Assembly (NCBI RefSeq): GCF_009429125.1
Contig: NZ_CP045529.1
Location: 186,001 to 250,000, forward strand
Source of the DNA: Luteimicrobium xylanilyticum
Lineage (GTDB): Bacteria > Actinomycetota > Actinomycetes > Actinomycetales > Cellulomonadaceae
DNA: 64,000 bases
Direction of reading: 5' to 3'
This document shows, piece after piece, positions 41,327 to 49,733 of the stretch. Within the stretch, counting starts at the first letter, position 1. Each line of letters opens with the position of its first letter. A program made the translations under genes and the position numbers. The notes under the pieces are model-generated. The model searched no databases, had not been told where the DNA came from, and saw only the letters and a list, made by a program, of their open reading frames with translations.

Positions 41327-42598
41327 TCAGTCCCCGGCGCGACGGGGGCGGAGCGCCGCCGCGCGCTCGTTGAGGTAGCGCTGCTCGACGACGCTCGTCG
41401 TGAGCTCGGCCGCGATCTGGAACTCGGCGCGCGCCTCCGCGGTCTCGCCGAGGCGCTCGAGCAGGTGGGCTCGCACCGCGTGCAGGCGATGGTGGCGTCG
41501 CAGCGTCCGGTCGGTCCGCAGCGGCTCCACCATCGCCAACCCCGCCGCCGGGCCCCCGACCTCGGCGACCGCGACCGCGTGGTTCATCGTCACGACGGGC
41601 CCCGGGGCGACCCGCTCGAGCATCCCGTACAGCGCGTCGATCTCGGCCCAGTCGGTGTCGCCGGGCGTCGCGGCCTCGTCGTGCACCGCCGCGATCGCGG
41701 CCTGCAGCTGGTACGGCCCCACCCGCCCGACCGGCAGCACCGCCTCGACGAGCGCCACCCCCTCGGTGATCAGCGCCCGGTCCCACAGCCGCCGGTCCTG
41801 CACGCCGAGCGGGACCAGCGCGCCGTCCGCCGTCGTGCGGGCCGCGCGTCGGGCGTGCGTGAGGAGCATCAGGGCGAGCAGCCCCGTGACCTCGTCGTCG
41901 GACGGCACCAGCCGGTGCAGCTCGCGCGCCAGCCGGATCGCCTCGTCCGCGAACGAGACGTCGACGAGCCCGGTGCCGGACGTCGTCGTGTGCCCCTCCG
42001 TGAACACGAGGTACAGGACCTGGGAGACCGCCGCGACGCGGGCCGGGAGCTCCTCGACGGGGGGCGGGACGAACCGGGCCCCGGCCTCCCGGAGCTTGGC
42101 CTTGGCCCGCGAGATCCGCTGCGCCATCGTCGCTTCGGGGACGAGGTGAGCGCGGGCGACCTGCGCCGTCGTGAGCCCTGCGACCGCGCGGAGCGTCAGC
42201 GCCACCTGCGACGACGGCGGCAGGACGGGGTGGCAGCACAGGACGAGGAGGGTCAGGGTGTCGTCGTGCTGGGAGGCCGGCGCAGCGTCCGCGCCCGGCG
42301 CCAGCAGCGCGTCCGACGGCGCCCGCGCGGCGTCCTCCAGCTCGCGCCGCTCGCGGGCCGTGTCGGAGCGCCACGAGTCCACGTAGCGGCGGGACGCGAC
42401 GGTGACCAGCCACGCCTTCGGGTCACGCGGAAGCCCGTCGACGGGCCACGACAGCGACGCCGCGACGAGGGCCTCCTGCACCGCGTCCTCGGCGCGTCCG
42501 AAGTCGCCGTGGTGGCGCGCGACCGCGCCGAGGACGTCCGGCGCGTACCGGCGCCAGACGTCCTCCAGCGGCTCGCCCGCGCGGTCAGACGAGGTCAT
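41327..42598 (-). CDS. ECF-type RNA polymerase sigma factor with C-terminal TPR-like extension (ECF42 group)
   Basis: A 423-residue protein. Sigma-2 region (~10-75: VLGAVARHHGDFGRAEDAVQEALVAA, WPVDGLPRDPKAWLVTVASRRYVDSWRS) and sigma-4 (~115-190: LCCHPVLPPSSQVALTLRAVAGLTT) are followed by a ~220-residue helical DUF6596/TPR-like tail (VLYLVFTEGH, LPVGRVGPYQLQAAIAAVHDEA, MLERVAPGPVVTMNHAVAVAEV). This architecture and the DGPF partner gene directly upstream are diagnostic for ECF42, which lack an anti-sigma factor and rely on the C-terminal extension. It overlaps the partner by 14 bp. Targets are unknown; the promoter at 43051-43078 suggests self-control. Confidence 0.9.
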   Translation of the reverse strand: MTSSDRAGEPLEDVWRRYAPDVLGAVARHHGDFGRAEDAVQEALVAASLSWPVDGLPRDPKAWLVTVASRRYVDSWRSDTARERRELEDAARAPSDALLAPGADAAPASQHDDTLTLLVLCCHPVLPPSSQVALTLRAVAGLTTAQVARAHLVPEATMAQRISRAKAKLREAGARFVPPPVEELPARVAAVSQVLYLVFTEGHTTTSGTGLVDVSFADEAIRLARELHRLVPSDDEVTGLLALMLLTHARRAARTTADGALVPLGVQDRRLWDRALITEGVALVEAVLPVGRVGPYQLQAAIAAVHDEAATPGDTDWAEIDALYGMLERVAPGPVVTMNHAVAVAEVGGPAAGLAMVEPLRTDRTLRRHHRLHAVRAHLLERLGETAEARAEFQIAAELTTSVVEQRYLNERAAALRPRRAGD

Positions 42599-42995
42599 CG
42601 GCCGCGCGGGGGCCCTCGTTCACATACATCGACGGTCGCAGCTCGACGACGTCACCCGGCCCCGCGAACCGCGCGGCGACGGCCTCGGCCCGCTCCCGCG
42701 TCTCGCAGTCGATCAGGAAGAACCCGGCGAGCTGCTCCTTCGTCTCCGCGAACGGGCCGTCCGTGGTGACGTGCTTCTCGCCGTCCCAGCGGTAGACCGT
42801 GGACGACGACGGGGCCGCGAGCGCCTCCGCCACGACGAACTCGCCGGACTCGTTGAGCTCCGCGAGCAGCGCGTCGAAGTCGCGGTCCATCACGGCCCGC
42901 CGCTCGGCCGGGATCGCCTGACCCTCGGGCGTGAAGTCGATGGTCGGGTGGCCCCACGGGTCGGGGTTGGAGTGGATCAGGACGACGTACTTCAT
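42585..42995 (-). CDS. YCII/DGPF-domain protein, partner of the ECF42 sigma factor
   Basis: A 136-residue dimeric alpha+beta barrel-like protein: MKYVVLIHSNPDP, VYRWDGEKHVTTDGPFAETKEQLAGFFLIDCETRERAEAVAARF. The DGPF motif (TTDGPFAETKEQ) defines the family that accompanies ECF42 sigma factors in actinobacteria. Catalytic activity has not been shown for such proteins. It is the first gene of the pair, and its end overlaps the sigma gene by 14 bp. Upstream lies an ECF42-like promoter. Confidence 0.88.
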   Translation of the reverse strand: MKYVVLIHSNPDPWGHPTIDFTPEGQAIPAERRAVMDRDFDALLAELNESGEFVVAEALAAPSSSTVYRWDGEKHVTTDGPFAETKEQLAGFFLIDCETRERAEAVAARFAGPGDVVELRPSMYVNEGPRAADDLV

Positions 42996-43050
42996 GGTGA
43001 CCTCCGGGTGGTGCCGGTCGAGGACGCCGGTCGGCGGCCTTCACGGGGGA

Positions 43051-43078
43051 CGTCGGAGCCGGGGTCGAGGTTTCGACA
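43051..43078 (-). promoter_or_regulatory. Candidate ECF42-dependent promoter
   Basis: On the minus strand TGTCGA (43073-43078) is followed 17 bases later by CGACG (43051-43055), matching the -35 TGTCGA and CGA-type -10 that I recall for ECF42 targets. It precedes the DGPF gene (start 42995) by ~55 bp, consistent with autoregulation of the sigma operon. Confidence 0.45.
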
Positions 43079-43088
43079 CCGGCTCCGA
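43053..43088. terminator. Hairpin ending the heme peroxidase gene
   Basis: TCGGAGCCGG (43053-43062) pairs with CCGGCTCCGA (43079-43088), and inside it GTCGA pairs with TCGAC around GGTT, with a single G-A mismatch. It begins 23 bases past the peroxidase stop and contains the -35 of the ECF42-like promoter. Confidence 0.65.
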
Positions 43089-43110
43089 CCCATCCTGGCC
43101 CGCACCGCCG

Positions 43111-44751
43111 TCAGGCGCCGTGGACGGCGACGTTCACCAGGTCGGAGAGCGTGAACCGGCCCGGCTCCCGGCTGGGCAGGGTGGGCCGCCACGTCGGGTC
43201 GACCGACAGGAACGACAGCGGGTCGCCGTGGAGCAGCCCGACCAGGACCTCTGCGACGATCCGCCCCCCGACCGGGCCGAGGTGCGCCGCCCCGGCGAGC
43301 ACGTCCGCCTCGCGGAGCACGTAGAACCACAGCGGGGTGTGCCCGGACAGGCGCTCGCGGACGGCGTCGGGCAGCTCGACGGCATCCTCGGCGAACACGT
43401 CGTCGGGCGTGAGCGGGGTGATCCCCATGGCCCGCGCGACGTCCTCACCGGACGGGACGCCGAGCTGCAGCCCGCGCAGCAGGTTCCGGACGGCGAGCTC
43501 CTGGGCGAGCGCCTTCGGCATCCCGGAGACGACGGTCTCGCGCCCGGCGACGGAGTCCGGCAGCGTCGACAGCGGCCGGGCGAGGACGTGGTCGATCTTG
43601 TAGCTCGGCTGGGGGAGGTGCTCGTCGACCGGGCCGGCGGCGTCGTCGATCCCGGGGAGGAAGTACTTCCACTGGAAGCCCCACTCGCCCGGCAGGGTCC
43701 GGAACCCGTTGAGGTTGTGGAGCGGGTCGGCGTCGTGGGAGAAGATCGGGATCCGGGACGCGTCGGTGACGCCCGCGACCGGCAGCGGGACGCGGTCGTT
43801 GATCGCGTAGCTCGGCCGGACCATCGAGTGCCCGTACCGGTAGGCGGCGACCGAGAACTCCACCGGCATGAACGGCTGCTCCTGCCAGTGGTAGAACCGG
43901 AGCCGCGGCACCAGCGTCTCGACCGTGCCGCCCCCGGGCACGGTGTACTCCTCCGTCGCGAGGACGTCGTCGACCACGTCCTGCCCGACGAGCCGCGGCA
44001 GGAAGTCGTGCACGACGACCCACTGGTAGTGCCAGCGGACCTCCTGCTGGGCGAGCTTGAACACGTCGTCGGTGCTCAGGCCGCTTCCGTGGGTGTCGTG
44101 CTCGACGCGGTCCACGACCCGGTTGTGCAGCTTCAGCATCGTGCACTGGAGCTGGGAGACGATGAGGTTCTCGTCGTTGCGCGGGTCCCCGATGACCGCG
44201 ATCCGCGTGCCCGACGTCCGCGGCAGGTCGGGGCCCGCGAACCGCTCGTCGGACGAGACCGGATCGCCGAGCACGAGGTGCAGGCCGTCGTGCTCGTAGA
44301 GGAACGGCTCGTCCGCGGGGCCGCGCCCGTAGACGTTGTCCAGGTCGAAGCGTGGCGTGCGGTAGTCGGTGAGCGCGTCGGGGTCGGACTGGCGGGTCAG
44401 GCTCGACACCGGGTCGAACGTGATGTCGTGGTCGACGAACTGCCCGAAGTACGTGTAGCCCGCGGGCAGGCGGAGCTCGCCGTCGTCGAGCGTGGCGGTG
44501 TTCTCGTCGTCGTCGACCTCGCCGAGCGGCTTGTCGATCTTCCCGCCCTCGAGCTCTTGGACCATGGCCTTGCCGAGCTCGGCGAGGTCCTTGGCGCTCT
44601 GGGACCAGACGGGGACGTGACGGAACATGCGGCCGAACCGTCCGCGCGTCGTCGACGACGCGGGCGTGGTCGCGAGGCCGCGCAGCGGGGTGCCGTGCGG
44701 GCGGGGTGCGGTCGAGGTCGTGGGCAGGGGCTGCCCTGACAACGCGGTCAT
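43111..44751 (-). CDS. Animal-type heme peroxidase (peroxinectin-like)
   Basis: A 546-residue peroxidase of the cyclooxygenase/myeloperoxidase superfamily. Distal His108 in YFGQFVDHDITFD, proximal heme ligand His308 in VAAYRYGHSMVRP, and the conserved LQCTMLKLHNRVVDRV helix. It lacks a signal peptide and membrane helices, so a cytosolic location is predicted despite its extracellular animal relatives. It oxidises substrates with H2O2. Bacterial members (for example LoPO-type) are soluble and poorly characterised. ATG 44749-44751 was chosen because the Ser/Pro-rich N terminus begins there; an earlier in-frame start lacks support. It is 137 bp downstream of the TMEM175-like gene and on the same strand. 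Confidence 0.88.
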   Translation of the reverse strand: MTALSGQPLPTTSTAPRPHGTPLRGLATTPASSTTRGRFGRMFRHVPVWSQSAKDLAELGKAMVQELEGGKIDKPLGEVDDDENTATLDDGELRLPAGYTYFGQFVDHDITFDPVSSLTRQSDPDALTDYRTPRFDLDNVYGRGPADEPFLYEHDGLHLVLGDPVSSDERFAGPDLPRTSGTRIAVIGDPRNDENLIVSQLQCTMLKLHNRVVDRVEHDTHGSGLSTDDVFKLAQQEVRWHYQWVVVHDFLPRLVGQDVVDDVLATEEYTVPGGGTVETLVPRLRFYHWQEQPFMPVEFSVAAYRYGHSMVRPSYAINDRVPLPVAGVTDASRIPIFSHDADPLHNLNGFRTLPGEWGFQWKYFLPGIDDAAGPVDEHLPQPSYKIDHVLARPLSTLPDSVAGRETVVSGMPKALAQELAVRNLLRGLQLGVPSGEDVARAMGITPLTPDDVFAEDAVELPDAVRERLSGHTPLWFYVLREADVLAGAAHLGPVGGRIVAEVLVGLLHGDPLSFLSVDPTWRPTLPSREPGRFTLSDLVNVAVHGA

Positions 44752-44829
44752 CTCTCGGTCCTCCGGGTCCAGGAGGCGTGGGGCACGGGCGTGCCTCAGG
44801 GTGCTCCACTCGGGAGGAGGGCGCCGGGC

Positions 44830-44862
44830 ACGGTCTTGTGACCGTCGACCGACCGACCGACC
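44830..44862. promoter_or_regulatory. Inverted repeat and GACC tetranucleotide repeat upstream of the peroxidase
   Basis: ACGGTC-TTGT-GACCGT (44830-44845) is a perfect 6-bp inverted repeat ~80 bp from the peroxidase ATG. GACC is repeated four times at 44847-44862 just beside it. It may be an operator, with a slippage-prone repeat. The rest of 44752-44887 shows nothing. Confidence 0.3.
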
Positions 44863-44887
44863 GGCCGACGACGGCGCGGCCCCGCGT

Positions 44888-45547
44888 TCAGCCCTGCGCG
44901 CGCCCTCGCGCCCGCCGGCGCAGCGACCGCTCGACCCAGGCCGTCGGGACGAGGACGAGCAGCGGCCACGCGTTCCACGACGGGAACGCGAACGACAGGA
45001 CGAACGCCAGCGCGAACGCGATCGACGCGGTCCAGCGGGCGACCGGTGGTCCGTCGTCGGGCGGAACGAGGCCGTGGCGCTCGAGCTCGATGCTCTCGAG
45101 GACGAGCGTGACCACGGCCACGAGCATCGTGCCGATGTACAGCGCGTGGGCGACGCGGTCGTCGCCGTCGGCGTCGACGAGGAGGACCGTGGGGACCGGG
45201 AAGAACGCGATGCACGCCAACCAGAGCAGGTTGAGCGAGACGGCGCGGCTCGTCGCGCCCGTGGCGTGGGCGAACAGGGCGTGGTGCGTCCGCCAGAACA
45301 CGGCGACGACGACGAACGTGAGCGCTGCGGCGGCGAGCTGCCAGCCGTTGTCCGACACGAACTGGGCCGCGGTGCGACCTTCCAGGTCGCGCGCACCGTC
45401 GACCAGCGGCAGCACTACCAGCGTGATCGCGATCGCGACCACGGCGTCCGAGAAGAAGACGATGCGGTCGAGGGCGGTCCCACGGAAGACCGTGGGACCG
45501 CCCCCGCGGCCCTCGGTCTGCGGGGCCGCGGAATGGTCTTCGCTCAC
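44888..45547 (-). CDS. TMEM175/DUF1211-family potassium channel-like protein
   Basis: A 219-residue integral membrane protein with about six predicted helices. The first helix carries [21 protein letters not shown], the TMEM175 signature (RxxxFSDxxxAIxxT) that forms the pore hydrophobic filter in bacterial tetrameric channels. It starts with GTG at 45545-45547, overlapping the pgm stop (GTGA), so it is translationally coupled to pgm. Likely a K+-leak-type channel; physiological role unknown. Confidence 0.88.
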   Translation of the reverse strand: MSEDHSAAPQTEGRGGGPTVFRGTALDRIVFFSDAVVAIAITLVVLPLVDGARDLEGRTAAQFVSDNGWQLAAAALTFVVVAVFWRTHHALFAHATGATSRAVSLNLLWLACIAFFPVPTVLLVDADGDDRVAHALYIGTMLVAVVTLVLESIELERHGLVPPDDGPPVARWTASIAFALAFVLSFAFPSWNAWPLLVLVPTAWVERSLRRRARGRAQG

Positions 45548-47250
45548 TCGGCCCCGCCGAGCGCGTCGGACACCACGTCCTTCGCCTCGGCCTGGACCTG
45601 CTCGAGGTGCTCGGCCGACACGAACGACTCGGCGTAGATCTTGTACACGTTCTCCGTGCCCGACGGGCGGGCCGCGAACCACGCGTTCTCGGTCGTCACC
45701 TTGAGCCCGCCGATGGCCGCGTCGTTGCCGGGCGCGTTCGTGAGCTTGGCCGTGATGTCCTCGCCCGCGAGCGTCGTCGCCGTCACCTGGTCGGGGGAGA
45801 GCTTCGCGAGCGTCGCCTTCTCCTCGAGCGACGCGGGCGCGTCGACGCGCGCGTACCAGGACTCGCCGTACCGCTCGACGAGGTCGGCGTGGTGCTGCGA
45901 CGGCGTCCGGCCCGTCTTCGCGAGGATCTCGGACGCGAGCAGCGCGAGGATGATGCCGTCCTTGTCGGTCGTCCAGACGCGGCCGTCGAGGCGCAGGAAC
46001 GACCCGCCCGCGGACTCCTCGCCGCCGAACGCGACCGACCCGTCGAGGAGTCCCGGCACGAACCACTTGAACCCGACCGGCACCTCGACCAGCTTCCGGC
46101 CGAGCCCCGCGACCACCCGGTCGATCAGCGCGGACGACACGAGCGTCTTGCCCACGGCCGCCGACGACGGCCAGCCCGGGCGGCGTGCGCCGTCGTCCCC
46201 GGTCCCGTACAGGTAGGAGATGGCGACCGCGAGGTAGTGGTTGGGGTTCATCAAGCCCGCGTCGGGCGTGACGATGCCGTGGCGGTCGGAGTCCGCGTCG
46301 TTGCCGGTCGCGATGTCGTACGGGGTGGTGCCGTCGGCCGCGGGCTCCATCCGGTGGCGCAGCGACGCCATCGCGTACGGGGACGAGCAGTCCATGCGGA
46401 TCTTGCCGTCCCAGTCGAGCGTCATGAAGCTCCACGCCGGGTCGACCGTCGGGTTCACGACCGTCAGGTCGAGGCCGTAGCGCTCGCCGATCTCGCCCCA
46501 GTACTCCACCGACGCGCCGCCCAGCGGGTCGGCACCGATGCGCACGCCCGCCTCGCGGATCGCGTCGACGTCGATCACGTTCTGCAGGTCGTCGACGTAC
46601 GCGGTGAGGAAGTCGTGCTTCTGGGTGCTCGGGACGCTGACCGCGACCGACAGCGGCACGCGCTTGACCTGCCCGACGCCGGTCCGCAGGATCTCGTTCG
46701 CGCGGTCGGCGATCCAGCTGGTCGCCTCGGATCCCGCGGGCCCGCCGTGCGGGGGGTTGTACTTGAAGCCGCCGTCGCGCGGGGGGTTGTGCGAGGGCGT
46801 GACCACGATGCCGTCCGCGAGCCCGGGGCCGCTCGTGCGGACGCCGTCGACGGTCGTGGCGCCGTTCGCGGTGAGGATGGCGTGGGAGACCGCGGGGGTG
46901 GGCGTCCACGAGTCGCGCGCGTCGACACGGACCTCGACGCCGGCCGCCGCGAGCACCTGCAGCGCCGACTCCCAGGCCGGGAGCGACAGCGCGTGCGTGT
47001 CGCGGCCGATGTAGAGCGGGCCGTCCGTGCCCTGGCTGCGCCGGTACTCGATGATCGCCTGCGTGATCGCGACGATGTGGTCCTCGTTGAACGCCGAGTC
47101 GAGGCTCGAGCCACGGTGGCCCGACGTCCCGAAGACGACCTTCTGGGCCGGGTCGTCCGGGTCCGGGTGGAGGTCGTAGTAGGCGCCCACGACGGCGTCG
47201 ACGTCGATGAGGTCCTGAGGCTGAGCGGGGGTTCCTGCACGCGGATCCAT
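45544..47250 (-). CDS. pgm: Phosphoglucomutase (alpha-D-glucose phosphate-specific)
   Basis: A 568-residue phosphohexomutase interconverting glucose-1-P and glucose-6-P. Catalytic phosphoserine Ser153 in [13 protein letters not shown], Mg2+ motif Asp318/320/322 in [10 protein letters not shown], sugar-binding GGEESAGG, and the phosphate loop [14 protein letters not shown] near the C terminus. Length and domain layout are those of the bacterial PGM type. It supplies glycogen, trehalose and cell-wall polymers. ATG 47248-47250 is chosen because the conserved region ([12 protein letters not shown]) begins 20 residues later. The end of a mobile element lies only ~340 bp upstream. Confidence 0.95.
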   Translation of the reverse strand: MDPRAGTPAQPQDLIDVDAVVGAYYDLHPDPDDPAQKVVFGTSGHRGSSLDSAFNEDHIVAITQAIIEYRRSQGTDGPLYIGRDTHALSLPAWESALQVLAAAGVEVRVDARDSWTPTPAVSHAILTANGATTVDGVRTSGPGLADGIVVTPSHNPPRDGGFKYNPPHGGPAGSEATSWIADRANEILRTGVGQVKRVPLSVAVSVPSTQKHDFLTAYVDDLQNVIDVDAIREAGVRIGADPLGGASVEYWGEIGERYGLDLTVVNPTVDPAWSFMTLDWDGKIRMDCSSPYAMASLRHRMEPAADGTTPYDIATGNDADSDRHGIVTPDAGLMNPNHYLAVAISYLYGTGDDGARRPGWPSSAAVGKTLVSSALIDRVVAGLGRKLVEVPVGFKWFVPGLLDGSVAFGGEESAGGSFLRLDGRVWTTDKDGIILALLASEILAKTGRTPSQHHADLVERYGESWYARVDAPASLEEKATLAKLSPDQVTATTLAGEDITAKLTNAPGNDAAIGGLKVTTENAWFAARPSGTENVYKIYAESFVSAEHLEQVQAEAKDVVSDALGGAE

Positions 47251-47587
47251 GGCGCCATCCTGCCAGTGGCGGGACGGCACCGCGCGGGCCGCGCCCGGCG
47301 TCACGCCGCCGGAAGCGGGACGTCCCGACGGTGTGGCCCGAGCCGGAACGTGAGCGCCAGGCCGAGCGCCGTGACCGCGAGCCTGCACACGACGACGAAC
47401 GCGCCGCGCGGCATCCCGGCCACGAGGCCCGCGAGCACGGCGGCACCGACGGCCGGCACGAGCGATTGGACCACGACGTCGTTGGTCTGCATGGCCGCAG
47501 ATCGACCACCTCCAACGGCCGCTCGACGGGCTCGACCGCTCCATCGGCCGCGGCTGCCGCCGCACCTGCACGCTCAACAACCGTTCG
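47251..47587. other. Non-coding/remnant stretch between pgm and the IS607-type element
   Basis: About 340 bases with one weak 63-codon minus-strand frame (47301-47492) and, next to the element, the sequence that would serve as guide of the TnpB-associated RNA (just below 47588). No promoter or terminator stands out. Confidence 0.4.
47301..47492 (-). CDS. Small predicted membrane protein (63 aa) or gene remnant
   Basis: Two hydrophobic stretches ([20 protein letters not shown] and [18 protein letters not shown]) separated by a short loop, with a basic end (RLGPHRRD). No recognised domain. A different minus-strand frame from 47620 runs into its ATG, and this area flanks an insertion element, so it could be a truncated piece of a larger membrane protein. 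The ribosome site is poor. Confidence 0.3.
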   Translation of the reverse strand: MQTNDVVVQSLVPAVGAAVLAGLVAGMPRGAFVVVCRLAVTALGLALTFRLGPHRRDVPLPAA

Positions 47588-47780
47588 GAGAATCTCGGTG
47601 ATTCTCTCTTCCTGTTTCATCGGCCTCTGCCCTGCGGGTGCGGGGACTTGCGTGGCCTCGGCAGGCGGTTAGGGTCTCCGGGGAACTGCCCGGCGACCGT
47701 GGTGCTGGGTCTACGCAGCGAGGCGTAGGAGGTTGATAGCGGCGGTGCGGTCGCGGTCGTGGACGGTCCCGCAGGGGCAG
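47588..47780 (-). ncRNA. Probable TnpB-associated guide RNA (reRNA/omega RNA)
   Basis: In IS605/IS607 elements the guide RNA spans the 3' end of tnpB and the following non-coding tail, and the sequence just beyond the element end acts as guide. Here the tail carries CCGGG...CCCGG (47678-47693) and the terminal hairpin GAGAATC-TCGGT-GATTCTC (47588-47606). The guide would be the ~16-20 bases below 47588. Boundaries are estimates. Confidence 0.45.
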
Positions 47781-48913
47781 GTCCAGGTCCGGTCCGCGAG
47801 GGTCAGGTTGTGGTTGACCTCTGCGCAGGTCGTGCAGGTGCGGGTGGAGGGGAACCACCTGTCCGCGACGACCACTTTGGACCCGTACCAGTCGGCCTTG
47901 TAGGTCAGCTGGCGGCGCAGCTCGGCCCACCCGGCGTCGGCGATGTGCCGCGCCAGGCGCCTGTTCTTCACCATGCCCGCGACGGACAGGTCCTCGATCA
48001 CGATCGTCGACTTGGTTCTCGTCAACGACGTCGTGAGCTTGTGCAGGAAATCCGCCCGGGCGTGCGCGACGTCCAGGTGGATCTTCGCGAGGGCGGCCAC
48101 AGCCTTCGCCCGGTTCTTCGAGCCCCTCTGCTTACGGGCCAGGGTCTTGTTCGCCCGCCGCAACCGACGGAGCTTGTGCCCGAGGTGGCGGGGGTTGGGA
48201 ACCTCGACCACGGTGCCGTCATCGGCCGCGATCGTCGCGAACGTCGTGATCCCGAGGTCGATCCCGACCACCGGGCCGCCCACGGGTGCGGTGTGGTGGG
48301 CGTTGACGTCGGTGCGGTCGACCTCGACCTGGAACGCGACCCACCACCTGCCCGCACGCCGTTCGAACCGTGAGCCCAGGACGCGGGCGCGCCCGTCGGC
48401 GATCCGGTCGGTCAACCAGCCCATGTCCTCACGAACGGGCACCTTGCCGATCGTCGGGACGTGCACCAGCCGGGACGTGGCGGGGTGGGCGGTGTGGGCG
48501 TCGAACCGGCAGGTCGCCCCGTCCTTGCGTCGCCGGAACCGAGGGAACCCGACCCGTCGACCCTTGCGCGCCCCGGCCTTCGACTTGGCCCAGTTCGACA
48601 GCGCGGCCGCCAACGCCCGGCACGCTTCCTTCGGGACCCGCGAGGACAGCCCCTCATCGCCGAACCACAGGTACGTCTGGCGGTGGGTGGCCCGCCAGTA
48701 CTTCTCCAGCGCGGGCGCCGACCAGCCCACCGCAGGCGTCAGCTCGTCATCGGGAATGCCGTAGGTGCGTTCCGCAGCGCGCTGTCCCATCACCGCCTTG
48801 ACGTGTGCGAGGCAGTGGTTGAACACCACCCGGTGCAGGCCGGCGTGCTGGGCCAGGCGGTCGGCCTGGGCAGCGTCGGGTGCGAGCTCGACCCGGAACC
48901 CCTGCAACGTCAC
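47711..48913 (-). CDS. tnpB: TnpB-family RNA-guided endonuclease (IS607/IS605-type)
   Basis: A 400-residue OrfB/TnpB protein. An N-terminal HTH-like region (FRVELAPDAAQADRLAQHAG, GLHRVVFNHCLAHVKA) leads to the RuvC core: Asp219 (GIDLGITTF), Glu307 (TIVIEDLSVAGM) and Asp386 (HDRDRTAAINLL), with a zinc ribbon of Cys360, Cys363, Cys379 and Cys381. All catalytic residues are present, so nuclease activity is plausible. TnpB proteins are ancestors of Cas12 and cut DNA directed by a transposon-end RNA. Start GTG 48911-48913 overlaps the tnpA stop. The usual C-terminal tail past LLRLAA is short. Its TnpA partner is truncated. Confidence 0.9.
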   Translation of the reverse strand: MTLQGFRVELAPDAAQADRLAQHAGLHRVVFNHCLAHVKAVMGQRAAERTYGIPDDELTPAVGWSAPALEKYWRATHRQTYLWFGDEGLSSRVPKEACRALAAALSNWAKSKAGARKGRRVGFPRFRRRKDGATCRFDAHTAHPATSRLVHVPTIGKVPVREDMGWLTDRIADGRARVLGSRFERRAGRWWVAFQVEVDRTDVNAHHTAPVGGPVVGIDLGITTFATIAADDGTVVEVPNPRHLGHKLRRLRRANKTLARKQRGSKNRAKAVAALAKIHLDVAHARADFLHKLTTSLTRTKSTIVIEDLSVAGMVKNRRLARHIADAGWAELRRQLTYKADWYGSKVVVADRWFPSTRTCTTCAEVNHNLTLADRTWTCPCGTVHDRDRTAAINLLRLAA

Positions 48914-49125
48914 GACACCACACTCCCAGGCCCCACCGACATCGCCGCCACCGCGGCATCCGCCCGCCCGCGCGCGCAGCGGCGCCCGTCCAGGCGCGCG
49001 CAGAACGAGGTCAAGATCTCCGTCAGGTCCCATACCAGGTCGTCAGCGACCTCACCCTCGTCCAGGACCACGATCGAGCGGCCCTGTGCGCCAAGAGGGC
49101 TGCTGCACGAACGGGTGACATCCAA
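48910..49125 (-). pseudogene. Truncated IS607 TnpA (serine recombinase) C-terminal remnant
   Basis: The frame reads AQGRSIVVLDEGEVADDLV and WDLTEILTSFCARLDGRRCARGRA, matching the C terminus of IS607-type serine resolvases. The catalytic N-terminal half (serine, HTH) is missing; homology stops near 49108, where the IS3 scrap begins. The frame's stop (TGA) overlaps the tnpB GTG, as in intact IS607 elements. Confidence 0.6.
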
Positions 49126-49220
49126 CGTGTGGTGCCGTGAGGCGCCTCGAGATGAACACGCCCGTCGAATACGAGGATGCCCACGACGTTGCTCTCACCG
49201 AGCAGGTTCAACCCGCATAG
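49119..49220 (+). pseudogene. IS3-family transposase (OrfB) C-terminal scrap
   Basis: A 33-codon frame ending in RRLEMNTPVEYEDAHD and ALTEQVQPA then TAG resembles the terminal NxRRLHxxLGYxxPxEYE...QPA of IS3 OrfB integrases. A stop at 49116-49118 in the same frame marks the break. The rest of the element is absent. The match is short, so this is moderate evidence only. Confidence 0.35.
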
Positions 49221-49337
49221 GAGCGGCAGAAATCCTGGGGCGCTTCACAGTCCGCAACCCCGACGACCTCCTCGCCCGCACCGGCCCCGGTCCCCGGCGC
49301 CTGCTGAGCGAGACCGCCGACGACGCGGACGCCGTCG

Positions 49338-49733
49338 TCAGGGAAGCGCGCGCCGCACGTCCGTCTCCCTGAAGTCGTCGCCCTTGAACAGCAGCGGCTC
49401 GCCGGTGGTCACGGCCAGCGCGTACCCGAACGTGTCGCCGAAGTTGAGGCGCGCCCGATTGCCGGAAGCGCGGCCGAAGTCGCGGTGGGCCGCGCGGGCC
49501 GTCCGAGCCTGCTCCACCGTGACGGGCTCGATCCGAATTCCGAGGCTCTCGACGAGCTCGTCGAGCAGCCTGGAGCGCGTCGGGTCGCCCAGACGATCGA
49601 CGACGACGCCCGCCTCGACGTAGTTCGCCGCCGAGAGCCAGGGGTCGGGATCGGCCTGGATGGCCACGAGGAACGTCTCACGCTCCGGTTCCCTCAAGAG
49701 GATCGCCATGAGTGCCGACGTCTCGACGATCAC
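49338..49733 (-). CDS. vapC: VapC-family PIN-domain toxin
   Basis: A 131-residue PIN RNase: VIVETSALMAILLREPE (first acidic residue is Glu rather than Asp, a known variant), YVEAGVVVDRLGD, NFGDTFGYALAV and FKGDDFRETD. VapC toxins cleave tRNA or rRNA with Mg2+ and are neutralised by VapB. Start GTG 49731-49733 overlaps the vapB stop by 4 bp. It follows vapB on the minus strand. Confidence 0.9.
   Translation of the reverse strand: MIVETSALMAILLREPERETFLVAIQADPDPWLSAANYVEAGVVVDRLGDPTRSRLLDELVESLGIRIEPVTVEQARTARAAHRDFGRASGNRARLNFGDTFGYALAVTTGEPLLFKGDDFRETDVRRALP

Larger units (their letters stand above)
47581..49125 (-). mobile_element. IS607-family (serine recombinase/TnpB) insertion element, degenerate at its left end
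   Basis: A ~1.5-kb unit on the minus strand: a TnpA (serine recombinase) C-terminal remnant overlapping by GTGA into an apparently complete TnpB gene, followed by a conserved-looking non-coding tail and the end hairpin at 47588-47606. Only about 55 codons of TnpA remain, so the element cannot move by itself, although the TnpB nuclease appears intact. The upstream end abuts an IS3-family scrap. Confidence 0.6.

Noticed and set aside
47493-47620. A 43-codon N-terminal stretch starting [19 protein letters not shown]
   Set aside because: It overlaps the element end hairpin and runs into noise after ~43 codons; it looks like part of the transposon tail rather than a real gene, although a small peptide is not excluded.
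49221-49337. Possible coding remnant ILGRFTVRNPDDLLARTG next to vapC
   Set aside because: Too short and without recognisable relatives; overlaps the vapC end in another frame.
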